Part shown: in pieces, positions 1-10,650 of the stretch
How the letters are laid out: every line of letters begins with the position of its first letter
Position numbering within the stretch: the stretch's first letter is position 1
Source of the DNA: Jaapia argillacea MUCL 33604
Taxonomy: Eukaryota > Basidiomycota > Agaricomycetes > Jaapiales > Jaapiaceae
DNA: 64,000 nucleotides
NCBI GenBank assembly: GCA_000697665.1
Contig: KL197736.1
Coordinates: 412,733 to 476,732, forward strand
Reading direction: 5' to 3'
Made by a program: the position numbers and the translations under genes
The notes under the pieces: generated by a model
Seen by the model: the letters and a program-made list of their open reading frames with translations, nothing else
Told to the model about the DNA's origin: nothing
Database searches by the model: none

Positions 1-570
1 GGTTGGATGGAATAGGTGGCTTCAGGATTCAGAGTTGGATGCCAGACAACTTATGCAGAATGACAATCCTGTTATAGGATTCAGCAGTTGTGGGCCTTCA
101 ATTGGGTAGGGGCTACAACATGGAGATGCACGACAGGTTGAGTGATGGCAGTCAGATCGTTGTATCCACAAGCCATTGTGAGTCCCCTTTTGCCCTGTAT
201 CACATCTTTCAGCTCACTTCAGTCCCTCTGCTGGTGTGCAGGCTCTGGTCCGCCAGTCGGTGTGTTTCTCTTTTTGAGGAAGCAGTGAGGGGATTTGCAG
301 TGATATCAGGAGGAACATTGATGAAGGATTGATAAAGGAGATTGTTAGTGTGCAAGTCTTTATGGAGGTTTGAGGATCCATCCTGTTGGTATTGACAAAT
401 GGGCAGACTTGAGAAGCAATAAAATCTATTTATTTTGGAGTTGGATGACATGCATGTACAAAGCCAATAAACTTCACACTACTGTGAAAGTGACAAAGAA
501 ATCCTATCTTGCACAAATCTACTCAAAGGGTCAATCTGGGTACATATCAATCGGCCTGAGTGGATGGACT
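1..570. other. No recognisable gene
   Basis: Only short open stretches are present on either strand and none has a recognisable motif, intron pattern or family resemblance. I see no repeat or promoter I can support. Confidence 0.4.
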
Positions 571-985
571 TAGGCGTGAATATCAGGCAGATGCACGAAA
601 TTATATGGTTTTGGGTCAGGTTTCAGAATGTTATCCAGCCACACCTTGGTTTTCCCAACCAGCCACTTGACGTTATATGCGTCAACTGGCAAACCTCCTG
701 GGGCTCGACTTGATGTACTGACATGATCTTTCCTGAATTGCCTTTGGTGAGGAATTGCACCACATCGATCCCCGCCACCAAGCCCACCATTCCCAGCCAT
801 GCAATTGTACACATGGAAGATGTCAAAGATACCAAGCCAAGGGCGCAACTCTGGTGCTCACCACAGGGGTCACCAGACAACATAGCTTCTCCCTTGAGCA
901 TCCACCTCCAACTCGTCACTGGACATGCCATCAGGCCCCATTCGGTCAAGCATCACTATGTGATGGTGAAGACCATCATATTTCT

Positions 986-2007
986 TCACAATGTTGCGAT
1001 GATGGTGGAAGAGCTGCAAATCATTAGACAGCGCAAAGACGACTGACAAGGGCCCCTCACATTAATCTTCCACTCAGATCGGTTGTGTTGAGATCTCCCT
1101 TGTTGTTTTTGGGCTGGACCCAGTTGTGAGACTTGATAGTCCCGCTGCAGCGACTTTATCCTTGTTGCAAATGCATGTTGAATTTGTTCTACAACATCTT
1201 CCGTGTCAGGATAGCCATTAGCAGAAATCAGGGTTGCGGCAAAGATATGACCTGCAGAAATATTCCAGGGTGATCGTGGAGTGCCCAAGATATCAATGCG
1301 GAAGCTGTCTGCTTCACATGCCACTTCAGCACCGTCGGAGGCCATCCAAGCAACAGAAAAGGCAGAAGACTCCATAGGATTGACAGTAGGGATTAAAGGT
1401 GATGCGCCCTTCAGAAGATTATTGAGGTGGATTCTGACTACATCCTGCCGATTCACAATAGGTCATGTTGTGCACTTGCAACTTGGAGATGAAAGACAAT
1501 GCACAGCAAGTGCCACTGCCATTGGCAGGCAATGTTGACAGCTTCATTGTCTCTTTGGTTTCCTACTTGAGGATGAAGATGAGATTTGGTTGGAGTCGTC
1601 TATCTTTGATTTCTCCATTTGGTCGATGAGTTTGGCAAAGTTTTCACCCATTGCTTTATGGGAGGCCAACAATGCTTCAAAGCCTTGATGAAGAGTTTCG
1701 TTTAGATCACGGATATCTGCTTTACTTGCAACGCTGGGGTTCTTGAGTTGGTTGAGCAAAGGTGAACATGATATAAAAGAGATACCAAGACATACTGGAT
1801 ACCTGTTGAGGTTTGAGCCTGAGGGAGCTGGGCCAGTTGCAACATCTTTATCATCTGCGTCTGCCCCTGAATCATGGTATTCATCAGCTGTAGGTGAGTG
1901 GTGGGTTGCTTGTCAACGCATAGAGAAGGTGCCAGGGAGGGTCGGAGTGGAATCAGACTCAGGTTCACCATCACTATCAACCTCCATGGTGGCAGGTTGA
2001 ACGCCAT
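986..2007 (-). pseudogene. Hypothetical Agaricomycete protein, decayed multi-exon gene
   Basis: One frame runs from about 1759 down to 986 with two in-frame TGA codons (about 1544 and in the 1457-1543 stretch), unless an intron removes them. The distal part (986-1456) contains 'DSFRIDILGTPRSPWNISA' followed by a Lys/Gln-rich tail. I associate this WN-x-SA signature with an Agaricomycete-only family of unknown function. The proximal part (1544-1759) is a charged amphipathic stretch (ADIRDLNETLHQGFEALL) likely to form a coiled coil, ending in Ser/Lys-rich residues. A further exon seems to lie upstream (1760-1990) in another frame, joined through a GT..AG intron. The C-terminal end is unclear. 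No enzymatic motif is visible. Confidence is moderate that this is coding-derived and low for its structure. Confidence 0.45.
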
Positions 2008-2115
2008 CTGAGAAACCCTAGGAAAATTTCATGAACTAAATCCCATAATATCACATCGATATTATACTCACAGGCATCCCTTTCATCCCCAAGGGATCAG
2101 CAATTTCCAATAATT

Positions 2116-2330
2116 TTAATGCCGGTATCCACAAGGCCTTTCTGCATGATGGAAAAAATAAGATTGGGTCCCTGACGACCATCCAACTTTCCACTCCGGC
2201 AGTGGTCGAGTCGAAGCAGCTTCCTTCCCTTTTCCCTTTGAGAAGGTTGATTGCATGGGGGTTTTAGCATCCTGCAGGAAGTTAATCTCCTGATTCTGAA
2301 CGTGTTGTAAATCGTCTACCATGGCTTGGT
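2116..2330 (-). other. Possible upstream exon, Lys/Ala-rich
   Basis: A minus-strand stretch reads MVDDLQHVQNQEINFLQ followed by a Ser/Lys/Gly-rich segment. It may be an upstream exon of the gene at 986-2007 because it has the same strand and similar composition. There is no supporting motif, and the next frame upstream is closed by TGA. Confidence 0.25.
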
Positions 2331-2504
2331 GATGCCCCTCAGTTCCCAGCACCTCCCCATCTGGGTTTTGGGATTCTCATCTGCGATGCTTTCTTAAGGC
2401 TCCACTCACTGGATATAATCACTATGAGCACTAATATCACTGATTGATATAAATCACCACACCATCACTAGCAGCATCATCTTCGACTAAACTTCCACGC
2501 GAAA

Positions 2505-2664
2505 GTGTGTGTAAGGGTGTTCCAGCATGAGAGGGGATTCCAGCATATGACGGTGTTCCAGCATGTGATGGTATTCCAGCGTGTGAGGGTGTTCCAGTTC
2601 ATGAAGGTGTGCCAGCATGTGAGGGTGTTCCAGCATGGCTGTGCAAGGGTGTTCCAGAATGCAA
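2505..2664. repeat. 18-bp minisatellite (about 8 copies)
   Basis: The unit is close to TCCAGCATGTGAGGGTGT, repeated head to tail about eight times with substitutions and one 6-bp expansion. The period is a multiple of three, so the minus strand is open and would encode a degenerate hexapeptide LEHPHM. I see no gene context for it, so it is better regarded as a minisatellite than as a protein. Confidence 0.8.
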
Positions 2665-2699
2665 AGCACCTGAGACATGGCTCCCAGCTTGATTAGCAG

Positions 2700-3370
2700 T
2701 ACCTAGTCAGGCTGTCTATCAGAGAGATTCCATCTTATGCTCCTCAGTGAGACATACCTTGAGATGAAATCGATGACGAGCAAGATGTTCCAATGAGCAT
2801 TGAGGCTACAGCTTGGGGTGATGCAGCTGCTGTAAATTTCGCTGATGAGATATGGTAGCTATGATAATTAATGGCAGGCAGAAGGCAATCACTCACCTGG
2901 TTGACTGCCGCTGGCTGAAAGAGAGTTGGGAGCATTGGAGAAGATATTTCGATGCCTTTCCATCATTGTCTTGTTTTTGTGGGCCATGATGGGGATGTTG
3001 AGATGACTTCAGCCTGCACATGCAAATTTATTGACTCATCAGTCTCATCTGATGTCACTAGGCTGAGGCTGGTGTTGTGGATGTCTGTGGGTCCTTTGGT
3101 GGGTCCCTTATGCTCAAAACAGTAATTTATCGCCACCTGGGACGGACAGCCATAATATATAAGGGAATTGTGCTACAGAGACCGTGGAACGAGGATGAAG
3201 AGTGGTACAATAATGCAAAGTAGAAACCAAACATAACACAGACTAGATTGCCAGCCAGCCTACAAGATCCAGAAATCATGAATACTACAGAGAAAGGAGG
3301 AAAGGGGGAAGGTAGGTATGTAGGAGGAGTTGTAGTTTGGGTTACGCTCTGATTTGAGATGGCAATGGCC
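2700..3370. other. No supported gene
   Basis: Short open frames only, without recognisable motifs. Confidence 0.35.
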
Positions 3371-3373
3371 TCT

Positions 3374-3790
3374 TCAAACAACGATCCAAGAGGCGACAGG
3401 AAATATACCTATCAAGAATCCGAATTTCATCAGTAATTGTCCTGATTCATGATGACACAAATAAAACCCATGCTGCAATGGCATGATCAGCTTTGGCAGC
3501 TTTGTATGGTTCTTCAGGTATGGTGCGCTTGTCCCAACAAACACTACACCAATCTCGCCCCTCCACAGAAAATCAGGGAACTTCTCCTGAAGTGCACGAT
3601 TGATTGGTCCAGTCTTGTCACAATAACTGCACACAAGGAATATCTCGCCCTGACAGAAGACGAACATATCGTGTACAGGTGAGTTGCTTCCAGCTGGCCA
3701 GTTGAATGCCCTTTCGATAAGGACCTTGGGTTTGCTGGTGATAGTATCGTGAGCAGCATGGAAGGCATCAAATGCGATCTTTTGTCACTG
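3374..3790 (-). other. Coding-derived segment, unknown protein
   Basis: A minus-strand frame starts near 3790 (KIAFDAFHAAHDTI), passes FNWPAGSNSPVHDMF and continues through FCQGEIFLVCSYCDKTG to about 3400. Even amino-acid composition and lack of stops over roughly 130 codons suggest former coding sequence. A possible 5' intron with acceptor AG lies at about 3792-3842 (CCCCGAGGCAG). I do not recognise the family. The SYCDK motif is too short to call a zinc finger. It may belong with the exon at 4182-4650, but I could not establish a splice path. Confidence 0.35.
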
Positions 3791-4181
3791 CCTCGGGGGT
3801 GGGTGAAGAGGAGGCCCATGGCCCAATAAATGACCTGCAATCATCCGTCATTTCAACTTAGGCTGTGTCGATACCTAATGAGTGGAAGTATATGGAGAGA
3901 GGTGATGGGGCTTACACAGGGGGTTCCCTTTGGCATCACTCACAGAATACCCATCATGTTGGAGGTTGAAAGGAAGGGGAGTTGGAGAGGATGTCCCTTT
4001 GCTCGTCCATCCTTTATCTCTTCTAACATGAGGATGTCGTGTGTTCATTTAGTATTCCAGCGCCTCTGGGTCGCAACGTGCACAATACACTTGCAAATTG
4101 ATTGTGATACATGGACGAAATATCTGATCATGATCATTGCATGGTGTGATTCTACAACATACCAATCCATGAGAAATGAAT

Positions 4182-4650
4182 CTAAGGAATCATGGAAACT
4201 GCACACTTCTTCTCCCTCCTTGCTCGTGTTGTAAGAGCCGACTGTCTCGTCACCCAACTGGGCCCATCATTTGCACGAAAAGATAAAACACAGTCTGGAA
4301 ATGCTGGGTGGGAGGTTTCTTCAGTTGCCACCAACCATTGCCCATCCTTCCCAAAGACCCAGTGTTGCAATTTTCCAGATACCTTGTTCTTATGGACATA
4401 AATGTCACCCATTTTACAGTCAACCAGAAGGAGGCTTGAGAGGTTGGTAAGCGATGATGTGCGAAACCAGGTTGTGTTTCCACTTCCCGAGATTGAGTGA
4501 AACAATCGTTGCTGGCGGTATGGGGTCATTGAGGCATACTGAGGCACCACTTCAGAAGATGCAGCTGGTGGAGCTGAGGCAACAGGGAGGGACATTGCCA
4601 TCATCGCTGGGGCAGTAGCAGCTGGGGAGGTGCTAAGAAGAACTGGTATC
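4182..4650 (-). CDS. Hypothetical Agaricomycete protein (GDIYVH...WVTR family)
   Basis: An open frame of about 150 codons, read leftward from about 4650. It begins with a low-complexity Ala/Pro/Ser segment (STSPAATAPAMMAMSLP) and is followed by a compact domain containing MGDIYVHKNK, WVFGKDGQWLVA and GPSWVTRQSALTTRARR. This order (an IYVH motif, an aromatic repeat, then WVT followed by a basic tail) matches an expanded Agaricomycete family that I know only as hypothetical. There are no catalytic residues I can name. The frame ends at a stop near 4182, and further exons are unresolved. No in-frame stop is seen within the domain. Confidence 0.5.
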
Positions 4651-4659
4651 AGTGCTAGA

Positions 4660-6120
4660 TGAATCCCTGATAATAGAACTGCCTACTGCTGTGGGGTTCT
4701 CGGGGTGTGTGAGGTCCGAGAGAGATGGGTAGTTCGTCTTCAGATAGAAATCGAAGAACGGGGGTTCAGTTAATTTAGAAAGTGTTGACGGATGAAACAG
4801 ACCCGAAGTAGAGATTGTGAGGTTCGGACGAATCCGAGATAAGATAACCACTCAACGCAGGATCGCGGAGTGGGAAGGTTCTGCAAGTTTGGAGAAAATC
4901 AGTTGTTCAGGCCTGAGATCTGATCTACTGCAGGATCGGTATTCTAAACTGAAAAGCAAAAGCAAGTCGTAAATCGAATCTAGAAGCGCGATCACTAGAA
5001 CACTAAGAAAGCACAGCGATACGAAGCGGAATAAGAACAAGCACTTTAAGTAAATCGAGAAAGACAAAAGAGAATCATTAATTGTAAGTCGAGAAAACAT
5101 GCAAAACATTGTAGAAAATCCCTCAGAAATCCCGAAGGTCACTAACGTCAGAGGAGGAAAGAATAAAACTAGTCATCGAGAACGTCGGAAAGTCATGAAC
5201 GTCAGAGTTGTGAACGTCGTCTGAATAACCGGAGAGCTATTACTCGGATGGCGAGAGGGGCAGAAAGAACTTATCTTTTTCCAGCAAATAGTACAGGATT
5301 ATATACTATATAGTGTGTCATACTGAAATTTGTCTAAGTCCTACATTCTACTCCCTATGCCTAGCTATCTGAGTGCTTTCGAGCCCGTGAACGAATATGA
5401 ACGAGTCGGATGGAGACAGAGTCGGGAAGAGTGAGTGCGAGTGAATCCACGTAAGATTGTGATCCACAAAAGGTCTCCGAGATCGTGAATAATCGATAGT
5501 GAGTGTAAAAGTCGATGTGAGCGAAGATATTGGTTATGAACAGATGCAGTTAAGTGAAAGAAAGGAGATCTGTATTAGCACGAGTGAGGTGATTTCGTTC
5601 AAGTGGTACCGGAAGTGAGAGATTCCGAGGTGAATCCCAACGAGTAGTTCAAAAGTGCCTTTTGATTCGTACTCCATGGGTGATTCTGTGACAACGGAGT
5701 GGACCCGGAGGAGTACATCTTGTTGGTATGTAATTGAGGGTGCGGATGGATGAGGTCGAGCATGCAAAGTCGTATGGGTTCCAGATCGTTCCAGCGAATA
5801 GGGAATATGAGAGGTTTTAGCCCAGCCTTGAAGTCTTCAAACGTTGAGTCGTACACAAGGATCATTAGTTATCCTGTAGATCATTAGTTAGGGCATGATA
5901 GGGTTTCCGCAGCACGAGTATCCGATGTCTTCAAGATGTTTCAACACAGAGGCGATCATGATGTATTGCTGAAGAATCATCCAGCCCAGGATCTAAGACG
6001 TCCAAGTGTCCTTGGCATCACAAGATCTCCGGATCTGATGCGTGCTTCGTGGCGTGTTGTTGGCTCGTTCCCGTAGGCTGTGGTTGTAGCGTGTATTCCT
6101 TGATCCGTGATCCATCTCCA
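4660..6120. other. Gene-poor stretch, possible decayed element
   Basis: Base usage differs from the flanks: many 'cgtcagag', 'gtcgaga' and 'aacgtc' words and an A-rich plus strand between 4900 and 5200. A TATA-rich spot (tatatactatatag) lies near 5313. One minus-strand frame (5534-5865, starting MILVYDSTFEDFKAGL) is the only extended open stretch, and I cannot assign it. A degenerate LTR or other mobile sequence is possible, but I found no matching second LTR, target-site duplication or terminal inverted repeats. Confidence 0.3.
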
Positions 6121-6126
6121 AACTCC

Positions 6127-6774
6127 CTATTTCATCTTATCTCTTTGGATCTCCGTCATATCTATGGTTTGAGTATCTTCGGAAATCCCGATGCAAACGT
6201 TCTTGGACCTTGGACTGAGTCTTGCAGGGACAGGTAAGCCTGATATTGCGAGGTGTTTGTTGATCTCATGTTTTTGGTGCGTTCTGTTGATAGGCGAATC
6301 GATCTCCCCACACTGCAGTGGATAGCTCAAGTAATGCTTAATGATCAGAACAATGATTGCTTTTGTTTTGTGTTTGATCTCCAGTGAGTCTAGGTGGGTA
6401 CTCAGCACCTTGTCAAGGACTGTTGAGTCATCGGCAAGATTGACAAGTGAGCGAGCGATAATAGGGATGGACGACGATTGAGAAGGTTGGGAGGATTGAC
6501 AAAGGATATCAGTAATGGAATCAACAACCCATTGCCTCTGGGACTCCAGCGAGTCAGGGAGGATAGGGGGAGGAAATTGATGCCTACAACACGGGTGACA
6601 GTATGCTGTCAGCTTGAAGATGTTCATTCCAGTCAGAACATACTTATCGATCAACTGGATCGGCTGGGGGCACGGTCCTAAGACATGGGTATATGTGGGG
6701 TAGCTATGTACGGCGTTAGGTGCATATCTGAGGGAGTATTGGAATGCTAACCTTTGTACTGACTGAGCTCTCAA
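6127..6774 (-). CDS. Hypothetical protein, 215 codons uninterrupted
   Basis: One of the longest uninterrupted frames in the left third of the window, with a plausible start (MRAQSVQRLAFQYSL) and mixed composition. It contains a Cys/His cluster (AYCHPCCRH) near residue 57 and a Ser-rich linker before a hydrophobic helix (KAIIVLIIKHYLSY). I do not recognise it, and no intron is needed to read it. The absence of premature TGA codons is notable here, but the frame may still be a chance open stretch. Confidence 0.35.
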   Translation of the reverse strand: MRAQSVQRLAFQYSLRYAPNAVHSYPTYTHVLGPCPQPIQLIDKYVLTGMNIFKLTAYCHPCCRHQFPPPILPDSLESQRQWVVDSITDILCQSSQPSQSSSIPIIARSLVNLADDSTVLDKVLSTHLDSLEIKHKTKAIIVLIIKHYLSYPLQCGEIDSPINRTHQKHEINKHLAISGLPVPARLSPRSKNVCIGISEDTQTIDMTEIQRDKMK

Positions 6775-7659
6775 AATGAGGCGTCCCTCTCAGTCGAAGC
6801 TGTAACGATGTTGGGGGAACCTTTGTCTTTGCAAAGCCTATGAATTGTCAGATCATAAGAAGGCAAAGCTGAACAACAAGCTCACATCTCCTGGAGGTTG
6901 GGTGGAACCGCTACTATGTAGCACAATTGTGGGCAGGGATTCCATTGTCTTGGATGAGGAAGAGAAAGGAGATATAAAATTTGTCTCGCTGTCCAGTGGG
7001 TGTGGGTCTGGTTTCCGATTGCAACATCCTTATCATCGTGTATCGGCTATGTGACAATGTGCACCTCCTTTGGGCTGGTTGGAATCAAATTCATTGTATT
7101 CTCAAGGTTTCATCCTCCCTGCCATTCACCAGCTGCCACAGCCCATCCTACAACTGAGCTCGTGGTTCTGATGTGATGTGAGGGGGTCGTGAATCACTAA
7201 CTACCAGAAACCCAATGAATGTAGAGGACCCCTGACTCCATCCCCCCACGACCTCCCACTTTCACTCTGGCCAAAGCACGCCATGCTCTGGTTGAATCTG
7301 GGGAGCTTGTGGATCTGAGTCGGCTCCAATAGCAGCAGAGCTGAAGTAGAACCAACCCACCCAAACCCCTAACAGGATATTGCCATTGGGTTGTCAGTGT
7401 CGATCTTTTGCTATCAACAATTTGGTACATCATGGGGTTCAGCAATGAAGATGAAGTGCTGCGCGTTTTTAGGACAGAGAGTCAGTATCGGGAAGAGTTG
7501 AGGGCAAGGAGACTAACTTCGAAGAATTATAGGTGTCGTACAACTGAGCATCCAACTTGCTATCAAACCCTTGTGACTGCAAGGGATGAACTCTGGCAAA
7601 TGACTGGGCATGAGACCCAGGTGGGAAGTCCGCAATGAAAGGAAGAGTAGAAGGGTCAC

Positions 7660-7870
7660 TATTAGAAGTGGGGGAGATAGCGAGGCTGAGGGAGTTCAGG
7701 CAGTGGATGAATCTCGAAGGGATTCTCCTCAACGATGGCTTTGAGAACGATGACCTCTCAAATGCACACAGGTGGTATTTTGGTCTTTGTCTTGACTGTG
7801 TGAGCACGTTCAACAAAAGTTGAGAGTTCATCCTCCTTCTCATCTGAAGGGGTGGGGGCAAAGCGGTCTT
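7660..7870 (-). pseudogene. Coding fragment with one internal TGA, unknown family
   Basis: Read leftward, the frame gives FAPTPSDEKEDELSTFVERA, then VKTKTKIPPVCI, a TGA, and EVIVLKAIVEENPFEIHPLP ending near 7668. The clean continuation on both sides of the TGA suggests a single exon with a CGA-to-TGA change. A Pro-rich acceptor-like tract precedes it at about 7862. I cannot name the family. Confidence 0.35.
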
Positions 7871-8246
7871 TCTAGTAAGTGGTCGGTATCTATGTGAACC
7901 CAAGGTAAGCACACCAAATCAAAAACAGAAGCATGAATCAAACTTACACTGAGCAAACTTAGTCGCCAAGCTGAACAAACATGGCCCAGGTCACCTCTGT
8001 CCAAGAACCATCATGAACGAGTCCACTCCACCCCTCTCAGCCTCTCCAATGCTATATGCAGACACTCTTTCATCACCTTCAACTCCTGATCAAATTCTTG
8101 CGCGAGTCGTCGTGAATTGGTAGTGAACTGACGACAAGACAGACCATGGACCATCTTGTTAACATGGGTAGGGATGTCCCCCAAAATGTTGTGTCAACTG
8201 CATAGGTCGCATCATGATTACAAGTCACTCGTTGCCTAGGCCTTCT

Positions 8247-8930
8247 CTACCTTGCACCTCCATCTGAAGGTGAGACATCGCCGAGTATCAAACCAAAAAC
8301 TAGTATCTGCTCTGGCTGGTCAAAAATGGGCATAGCAGCTTCTTCGTCAACTTCTTGTATGGGCAAAGCAGTTGGGTGGCCTTGGCAGCAGTGACCTTGG
8401 TGGAAATTTCTCGAGGTCCACCATTGTAGCTGAGGAATAGGGAGAGGGTTGTGCTGGTAAATGTGATGGATGATGTGACAGCACACGGGAGGAGGTATGG
8501 GTAATGAACGAATTGAGGCATCAACCCGAACATGCCAGGCCATTTATGAGCAGGTGATTCAACTGTCATGACTGCGTTAGTTATGTATAGGTTTAGGACG
8601 GCGGAGAAAGCCATACAAAGTCCTCCAACAACGGTGCCCACAACACCACCTAGAGCCCAACAAAATCTAGCAGCTCAAGTGAGTGGTGATATATGAAGAA
8701 GGACAAGATCGACCCACCCCATGATACCATATGCATGCCCTTCATTCGTCAAATCTGTGACAACAGCTACACAGCCATGAGCCATGCCTATTGCTCCAAC
8801 AAAGGCACCTTGGACAAGTTGAATCATAATTTGAGGCTTCAGAGAAGGGATGGGTTGGTGTATGGGTCCGTGCACCGATAGTTGATGACAAGGACAACAT
8901 CCCCACTCCACAAATCTCGCGGCAGCCTCA
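8247..8930 (-). CDS. Probable small multi-pass membrane protein, two exons
   Basis: Two minus-strand segments read coherently: about 8911-8700 (LVQGAFVGAIGMAHGCVAVV, hydrophobic) and 8670-8300 (GGVVGTVVGGLCMAFSAVLN, hydrophobic, then VMTVESPAHKWPGMFGL). They can be joined by a short intron beginning GTCGATCTTG and ending GAGCTGCTAG. Two or three Gly/Val/Ala-rich segments look like membrane helices, so an integral membrane protein is likely. I do not recognise the family. It lies immediately downstream of the Sub2 fragment and may be a separate piece brought in by the same rearrangement. Confidence 0.4.
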
Positions 8931-9029
8931 ACAATGCTCTACACCTGAAGCCCAATAGCATAATTCCTATCTGCAGATGGGAGCAAGCATGCAAACTCCC
9001 GCATCGGCAGTGGACAAGGCGAGAAAGGT

Positions 9030-9629
9030 TGGGCAAACGAGGTGACCACAATGTGAGGACATCTTGTTGCGGAGTGTCTCAGCATCGTTTGTGATGGGGG
9101 TACCACCATAGAAGATGCGGACATGGGCGTCAGGCATATACTTGGCAAATCAAGGATGGTCGTTCTTGATGTGGAAGGCCAGTTGATGGGTGTGGCAAAG
9201 GACGAGGACTGAAACCTCGCCATTGACAGAGAACGTCCATGCCAAGGACAGCTTGAGGGATTTCCTGTTGCACTGCAAGTATGAAGAAAATCAATTAGAG
9301 TTATGAAAGGAGGAGGAGCATACTAACCCTCTGAGGGATGCTCAAAACCCAAATCACTGATGGCCTGCAGCAGCTCTGGTTTCAAGCAGAAATCCCTAAG
9401 TCTACGGTAAATATAGTAAGTTGAAATCAAAGAGAATATCTGTACAACTTACCGAAAACCAGTGGAATAATACTGAAGACTCCTTATCATCACCCTCTGC
9501 AACTGCAACTGCTCCCCTGGCACCTGCTGCCGTGGCATGATTAGCGACAAAGTCTTGCTCAACAAAGGTGGCCTGGACCACGAACCTGTTCTCTGCGGAG
9601 ATGGGAGCCTCTAGTCCATCAACCCTCAC
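9030..9629 (-). pseudogene. SUB2: Sub2/UAP56 DEAD-box RNA helicase, truncated intron-bearing pseudogene
   Basis: Sub2/UAP56 is the ATPase of the TREX mRNA-export complex and a splicing factor. Three exons are readable on the minus strand: 9629-9453 (acidic/Ala-rich N-terminus ending at STGFR), 9395-9328 ([20 protein letters not shown], the Q-motif region) and 9272 to about 9040 (VQQEIPQAVLGMDVLCQ, then NGEVSVLVLCHTHQLAFHIK and FAKYMPD...[10 protein letters not shown]). Introns 9396-9452 and 9273-9327 are retained, so this is not a processed copy. The Walker A segment (AKSGMGKT in the family) and about 15 following residues are missing between VLCQ and NGEVS. There is also a TGA where the family has Arg (before FAKYMPD) and a frameshift after ETLRNK. 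The DECD box and helicase domain 2 are absent. Confidence 0.85.
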
Positions 9630-9705
9630 ACTTTCCCTTCTTCTGCACTGCGATCCATACTGTGCTGACCCAAGATGTTGTCTTGGTGGAGATGGTGTTC
9701 ACACT
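9620..9705 (-). repeat. Dispersed block, inverted copy at about 60085-60215
   Basis: The reverse complement of this stretch (CACCATCTCCACCAAGACAA onward) aligns over roughly 130 nt with plus-strand sequence at 60085-60215 at about 75-80% by eye. The similarity runs leftward into the 5' part of the Sub2 fragment (to about 9570). Both copies translate to similar peptides (HLHQDNIL...DxSAEE). Confidence 0.6.
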
Positions 9706-9834
9706 CCTTCCTGGCGACCTGGTATATAGGGGCAGGATGTGGATGATGTGTAAACTGAAAAAGGAAGGCTATGAGCAAAGACGTTGGAGATGATGGGAAA
9801 TGAAATGAGAACGAGTTGGCACTAGTGTGCAGCC

Positions 9835-9930
9835 AGTGTTGTAATATAATTGCAACTATACCAGCAAATAGCAGGGAGTGGTTTGCAACTACCCCCAGGA
9901 AATGTATTGCAATAACTGCCCGGTCTTGAG
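9835..9930 (+). repeat. Dispersed ~95-bp block, inverted copy at 56740-56835
   Basis: Contains GCAACTACCCCCAGGAAATG, TATACCAGCAAATAGCAGGG and GTATTGCAATAA. The reverse complement of 56740-56835 matches it at roughly 85% by eye. It is likely a fragment of a mobile element. Confidence 0.7.
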
Positions 9931-10650
9931 GATGGTCCACAGCTCACCCTTGTTTGGGCATGCTCGTGGACGGTCACTCAGCTTCTCTTGCCAACAGGGG
10001 TCTTGTCTGTTTTGGTTCTCCGGAAACCCTATCATTCAACATATCTGTTTTGAGTACAATCAGGACCAGCAGATCTCCATTAGCAATGATGTGGGACTTT
10101 ATATTGGCAGGGCTTTCGCATGGTTGAAGTCAAGTCCAAGATGAACGCTGAACAGTGAACACCCTCAACATTGATAAACTCCAGTACTTCAAAGGTAAGG
10201 AGCCACAACTTGGCCATCTATTGGTTCAAATACGGACAGATCAAAATTGAGTACAGTATCTTCCAACTCAACAAACGTGAATTGGCAAACAAAGCAACAG
10301 GAATAGGGATATAGATGATGTGGGTAATGAATGAAGGGAACAAATGGTTGGGATTAAAATGACACATCACCAGCCACCACATGGTTTTGCTGATTGTCCA
10401 TGTGGAAAAGGCATGGCTGAGTAAAGGGAATAGAGGCTGCGCGATTGTGTGCAGCCAGAGCGAGGATTCAGAGTTTATGTGTGGTGTTACTTTGTTTTCC
10501 TTATATTCGAGGGGATTGACATTAGCCAGCAGCACACATAGATGATAGACTTGGACTTACCGCTTCTTCTGGGCAGTGCCAGGCACACTGCTGGAAGGGA
10601 CGAGAGTGTTGGGTCAAAGGAGACATAACAATAAAAGATAATAGCAAACT
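9930..10650. other. No clear gene
   Basis: A minus-strand open stretch at 10218-10535 shares the word GTGTGCAGCCAG and a loosely similar layout with 9700-9850, hinting at an old duplication. I cannot support a gene. Confidence 0.3.

Noticed and set aside
4660-6120. Solo LTR or second retrotransposon
   Set aside because: Composition is unusual, but no TG..CA-bounded repeat, target duplication or partner LTR was found.
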